Positions 62,001-64,000 of a DNA stretch of 64,000 nucleotides are shown in pieces (within the stretch, counting starts at the first letter, position 1; every line of letters starts with the position of its first letter). The notes beneath the pieces were generated by a model. It made no database searches, was not told where the DNA came from, and saw only the letters and a list, made by a program, of their open reading frames with translations. A program made the position numbers and the translations under genes. This DNA comes from Heterodera schachtii (lineage: Eukaryota; Nematoda; Chromadorea; Rhabditida; Heteroderidae), in contig SIJG01000021.1 in the NCBI GenBank assembly GCA_023374025.1, positions 1,227,474 to 1,291,473 on the forward strand, written 5' to 3'.

Positions 62001-63269
62001 CACTGAAAGTTCAAGTCGCTTCGTGACTCCTCTGAACTGAACATCACACTTGAAACTTCCTAACAGCTTCAATTTGTGGCCCGAAAAGGAACCCACTAAT
62101 TTACCAACTTTTTCCAACCTCGGTTCGCCCAAACTTTGCCAAACCGGAAGCTGTATGATCGACAAATGTGAACACGAATCGGCTGCGAGTTTGATCTGGT
62201 GGCCATTGACTTCTAATGGAACCCAAATCCATTCTTTGGTCGCACCATTGATACTGAACGTCGAGGACACGACGTGTGATTGAACGCGTGGATGAGCTGA
62301 ATTGGGGCAAATATTTCTTGTGTGCCCTAGCTTTCCACATCCAAAACATTTCACGTCCACAGGGTAGTAACAATCTCGCACAGCGTGTGGTTGACCACAC
62401 CGCTTACACTTTTGATTAACTGGTGCCTGAGAATGTTGGAATTTGCCTGTAAATGTTTTGGTAGCATTTGAATTTCCCGAATTTTGTTGCCTAGGACGAA
62501 AATTGTTGGGTTTGGAATGCTTTTTTGAAGACCCATCCCCAAGTTTTTGTGGTCGGGTTGAAATTGCGTGGACTTGGCCTGGATTTGCGAGCGCAGCGGA
62601 CGAATTTTTGAGCGACAGGATGGCGCGGCACTCCTCAAGAAGCTTTTCCAGCTTAATGTCCTGAGGCGGCGTGGCGGCTCTCGCTTTTTCCAACTGCCGG
62701 AGGCACTCCTGCCTCAAGTCCTTGTGTGCGTCTGTCAAACCTGACATGAAGATCATGCACTTGACTTCTTCTTTCGACAGCGTCATTTCGGCTCGCTCGC
62801 AACGGGCGTTGACAATCGCACCGAAGTCCAGCACATTTTGAGTCGGCGCACATGCCAGCTGAAAGCACTCAAAACGGCGCACAAAAATGGATTTTGTGTC
62901 TGAAAACAAAGTTTTCAGTTTGCCGATGCATTCCTGGAAAGTCAAATCTGACGCTTTTCCTGGAAGGATTTGTTGTTCAAAACGAATATAATCCGGTGGT
63001 GACAACTTTCCCAAAACCAACCGCACTTTCATGTCGTCGTCCAGCACTTGACCATCCTTCTCAATGAAGGGACCGAAGCGTTCATACCACAAGGCAAACG
63101 TTGAATCGGCTTCGGGGTCATATTCGAAATCGGGGATTTGACCATTGATTTTAGAAAATAGGTCAGAATTGTTGGAAGGCACATTTTTGGACAATATCGT
63201 TGATAACAAATCGGTGAATTGTTTTTGTTGTGCATCCAAAATAGCTTTTAGCTCCTCCTTTGTCGTCAT
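59043..63269 (-). CDS. gag-pol: Gag-Pol polyprotein of Ty3/gypsy element
   Basis: One 1,408-residue frame starting at the ATG at 63,269. In order: Gag (to about 285), two CCHC zinc knuckles (288-300 with shortened spacing, 308-321), aspartic protease region with DSC at 364-366 in place of the usual D-T/S-G, reverse transcriptase with YLDD at 657-660, RNase H (D806, E848, D873), and integrase with an HHCC finger (H1038/H1041, H1054, C1071, C1074) and a DD-35-E triad (D1102, D1157, E1193). The C-terminal tail is Pro/Gln/Arg-rich with no chromodomain seen. Fusion of gag and pol in one frame means no frameshift is needed. Its GC content and lack of introns stand out from the neighbouring DNA, as expected for a mobile element. 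Confidence 0.95.
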   Translation of the reverse strand: MTTKEELKAILDAQQKQFTDLLSTILSKNVPSNNSDLFSKINGQIPDFEYDPEADSTFALWYERFGPFIEKDGQVLDDDMKVRLVLGKLSPPDYIRFEQQILPGKASDLTFQECIGKLKTLFSDTKSIFVRRFECFQLACAPTQNVLDFGAIVNARCERAEMTLSKEEVKCMIFMSGLTDAHKDLRQECLRQLEKARAATPPQDIKLEKLLEECRAILSLKNSSAALANPGQVHAISTRPQKLGDGSSKKHSKPNNFRPRQQNSGNSNATKTFTGKFQHSQAPVNQKCKRCGQPHAVRDCYYPVDVKCFGCGKLGHTRNICPNSAHPRVQSHVVSSTFSINGATKEWIWVPLEVNGHQIKLAADSCSHLSIIQLPVWQSLGEPRLEKVGKLVGSFSGHKLKLLGSFKCDVQFRGVTKRLELSVADTEAPSIMGLDWIIPFERATQQPIATTLEQQSLIVNSVQPTNDPVKLEGQIKASFPKVFQPGLGHCVKTKATLHLKQNVKPVFCRARPVPHGVQAAVDEELDRLLDSGVLKPIDFSRWAAPVLAVRKKSGNVRICIDFSTGLNDALELNRHPLPRTEDIFHALRGAKVFSQLDLRDAYLQVELDESSKQLVGINTHRGLFQYQRLPFGIKSAPSIFQKAMDQLTSGIPGVFAYLDDIIIASADHSQHVAALIELFSRIQDYGFRVQLDKCHFLKAELKFLGHVVSSDGLKPDPARSDAIRNMPSPHDIGTLRSFLGALNYYGRFIKEMRDLRTPLDLLLKKDTPWFWGPDQQKAFDQAKQVLQSDLLLTQYDPSLPIIVAADASQSGIGATISHVFPNGVERVIEHASRTLTPAERNYAQIEREALSLIFAVQKFHRMIYGRNFTLLTDHKPLLAIFGNKNGIPIYTASRLQRWALILSNYDFTIKYVKSANFGQADVLSRLISEHRTDEEVIVAHTSDNDEDSTEEVEYALLVNLEQLPVDAKEVSELTTSDDLLQQVAHFVRSGWPNKCPANELMPFYSRRNTLTLVGGSILTGNRVIVPAPLRQRVLKTLHFAHPGIVRMKALARNHVFWPGLDSDIEAMVKHCAECQFAAKMPPKAPLRPWPTPGEVFGRVHIDFAGPCADGNIYLIFVDALSKWPEVMQMRTTTAKGTIEALNLVFHRYGAPKEIVSDNGPPFTSHEFKDFCRLKGIKHKFSPPYQPHCNGQAERMVDTFKRQAKKNAKSKNQQWISEFLFAYRSSPSPILNGFSPAELFLGRTLRTPLSMLEPRQHAPKENDNKRGQYQSKMSQQYNHHHGTKSRSFNSGDSVLVLNYRRSGKPSWLEGKIVSGSGLIWKIEIPILGITVTRHVNQMRSFSPTISSKISSDQNQAAPQQHIPPMAPIQNDQGPVHDRDQTPVRDHTPEPVKSPRPQRQRKKPIRYSPG

Positions 63270-63495
63270 TTTACCAGATCAGACAGAAGATGAATGATAG
63301 GTGAGACAAAGATAAAATTTAAAAGCTTGCCACTAGCAAAATTTGGCAAAAACCGAATTCACACTTAGCTTTGCTCAGTCAAAATACTGAGAAACTCTTC
63401 GGGCTACGACAGATGGGGAATAACTTTGTTTGTTATGGGTTATGTGAGGGGGCCCTCAGAGTCGCTTTTTCGTTGAATTCCCGGTTAAGCTCAAA

Positions 63496-63513
63496 AATGC
63501 ACGGGCGTCGCCA
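63496..63513 (-). other. candidate tRNA primer-binding site
   Basis: On the minus strand, two bases after the 5' LTR, the sequence reads TGGCGACGCCCGTGC; it starts with TGG as needed to pair with a tRNA CCA end. The tRNA was not identified. Confidence 0.65.
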
Positions 63514-63515
63514 GT

Positions 63516-63771
63516 TGTTGTGTTTTGCTAACACACAAACAAGATAAATTTATTAAATGAATAAACAATAAAATTAAAATCACAAAATAATAATAAAATA
63601 ACGACGGAGTCAAATTAGAGAGTCCGAAAATAAAACACCGAAATGCAAAATAACACGAATGACACGAATGACAAAGAATGGTCGATGGGAGAGGACCCAT
63701 CAACAAATAATTAATCAATAAAAGCAATCGTGTCGATACTTAATATAATTAAATATCTTCACATCCAACAG
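63516..63771 (-). repeat. 5' LTR of the Ty3/gypsy element
   Basis: In the element's orientation this LTR precedes the primer-binding site and gag. It would carry the promoter. Confidence 0.95.
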
Positions 63772-64000
63772 TTAGTTTTATTTTAATAAACATTACTCAG
63801 AATAACATAATATATAATTAAAAAATTAATGAATGCAAAAAAACAATAAATGTTTCTTTATAAATAAATCTTACTAAGAAGAAAAATAAATAAATTATTA
63901 TTATTTAAAAAAATATCAATTTATATCAAAATAGCTAAAATAAAAATAATTTAAAACTAATTTTTAATTTATATTAATAAAAAAATTATTGTTTAAATTT

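Larger units (their letters stand above)
58756..63771 (-). mobile_element. complete Ty3/gypsy LTR retrotransposon
   Basis: 5,016 bases between 5-bp target duplications GTTAG (58751-58755 and 63772-63776). Two LTRs of 255 and 256 bases begin TGTTG and end CAACA. They appear identical except for one extra A near 63,721. On the minus strand the order is 5' LTR, a candidate primer-binding site, gag-pol, then a polypurine tract abutting the 3' LTR. Element ends, coding frame and tract are all intact, which suggests a recent and possibly active insertion. No env-like gene is present. Confidence 0.95.

Noticed and set aside
59411..63067. Many plus-strand and alternate-frame open frames across the retrotransposon
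   Set aside because: They are shadows of the GC-richer gag-pol frame; none has a domain or splice signal.

Overview
The window reads as AT-rich nuclear DNA of a nematode. Genes are broken into short exons by small AT-rich introns with GT...AG ends and T-rich acceptors. There is a seven-helix chemoreceptor of the kind that is multiplied in nematodes and a nematode-style pepsin-like protease. DNA-transposon derivatives and a Ty3/gypsy element fill much of the rest. The extreme AT content and many small secreted proteins would suit a parasitic species (possibly a plant-parasitic tylenchid), but that is inference. No tRNA, rRNA, CRISPR array or prokaryotic operon was seen. Exon models were built by eye and accepted when reading phases matched across introns.

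Layout. 0-14 kb: five or more unrecognised genes. Three of them (4.8-6.0, 6.5-10.2, 12.5-13.9 kb) look like a local array of secreted or partly secreted proteins, with a broken paralogue at 10.2-10.9 kb. Two of these genes share a roughly 70-bp block upstream of the start codon. 14.9-17.2 kb: a complete six-exon 7TM receptor. 20.2-25.3 kb: a complete eight-exon pepsin-like aspartic protease with signal peptide, propeptide, DTG and DSG motifs.

17.8-44.0 kb: a cluster of at least fourteen whole, partial or broken copies, on both strands, of one unrecognised secreted-protein family. The four-exon model (signal-peptide exon plus three) was recovered independently in two copies, at 26.0-27.7 kb (+) and 42.2-43.9 kb (-). 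The mature protein consists of two related units marked by NW-x-C-[DE]-KI and ECQKYRKYL-like motifs. Nearly all copies are damaged. The cluster is also a transposon landing zone: a 1,058-bp hAT-like element (TSD ATCCGGAA), a 2.1-kb long-terminal-inverted-repeat element and a 362-bp Mutator-like MITE all sit inside family copies.

44-58.7 kb is almost gene-free and very AT-rich, with one 1.5-kb hAT-like element carrying a second 660-bp hAT-like element nested inside it. 58.76-63.77 kb holds a complete, apparently very young Ty3/gypsy retrotransposon on the minus strand. Its LTRs differ by one base indel, it has a 5-bp target duplication GTTAG, and a single 1,408-codon gag-pol frame is intact.

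The most interesting candidate for an undescribed system is the two-unit secreted family at 17.8-44 kb, followed by the secreted-gene array with its shared upstream block at 4.7-13.9 kb.
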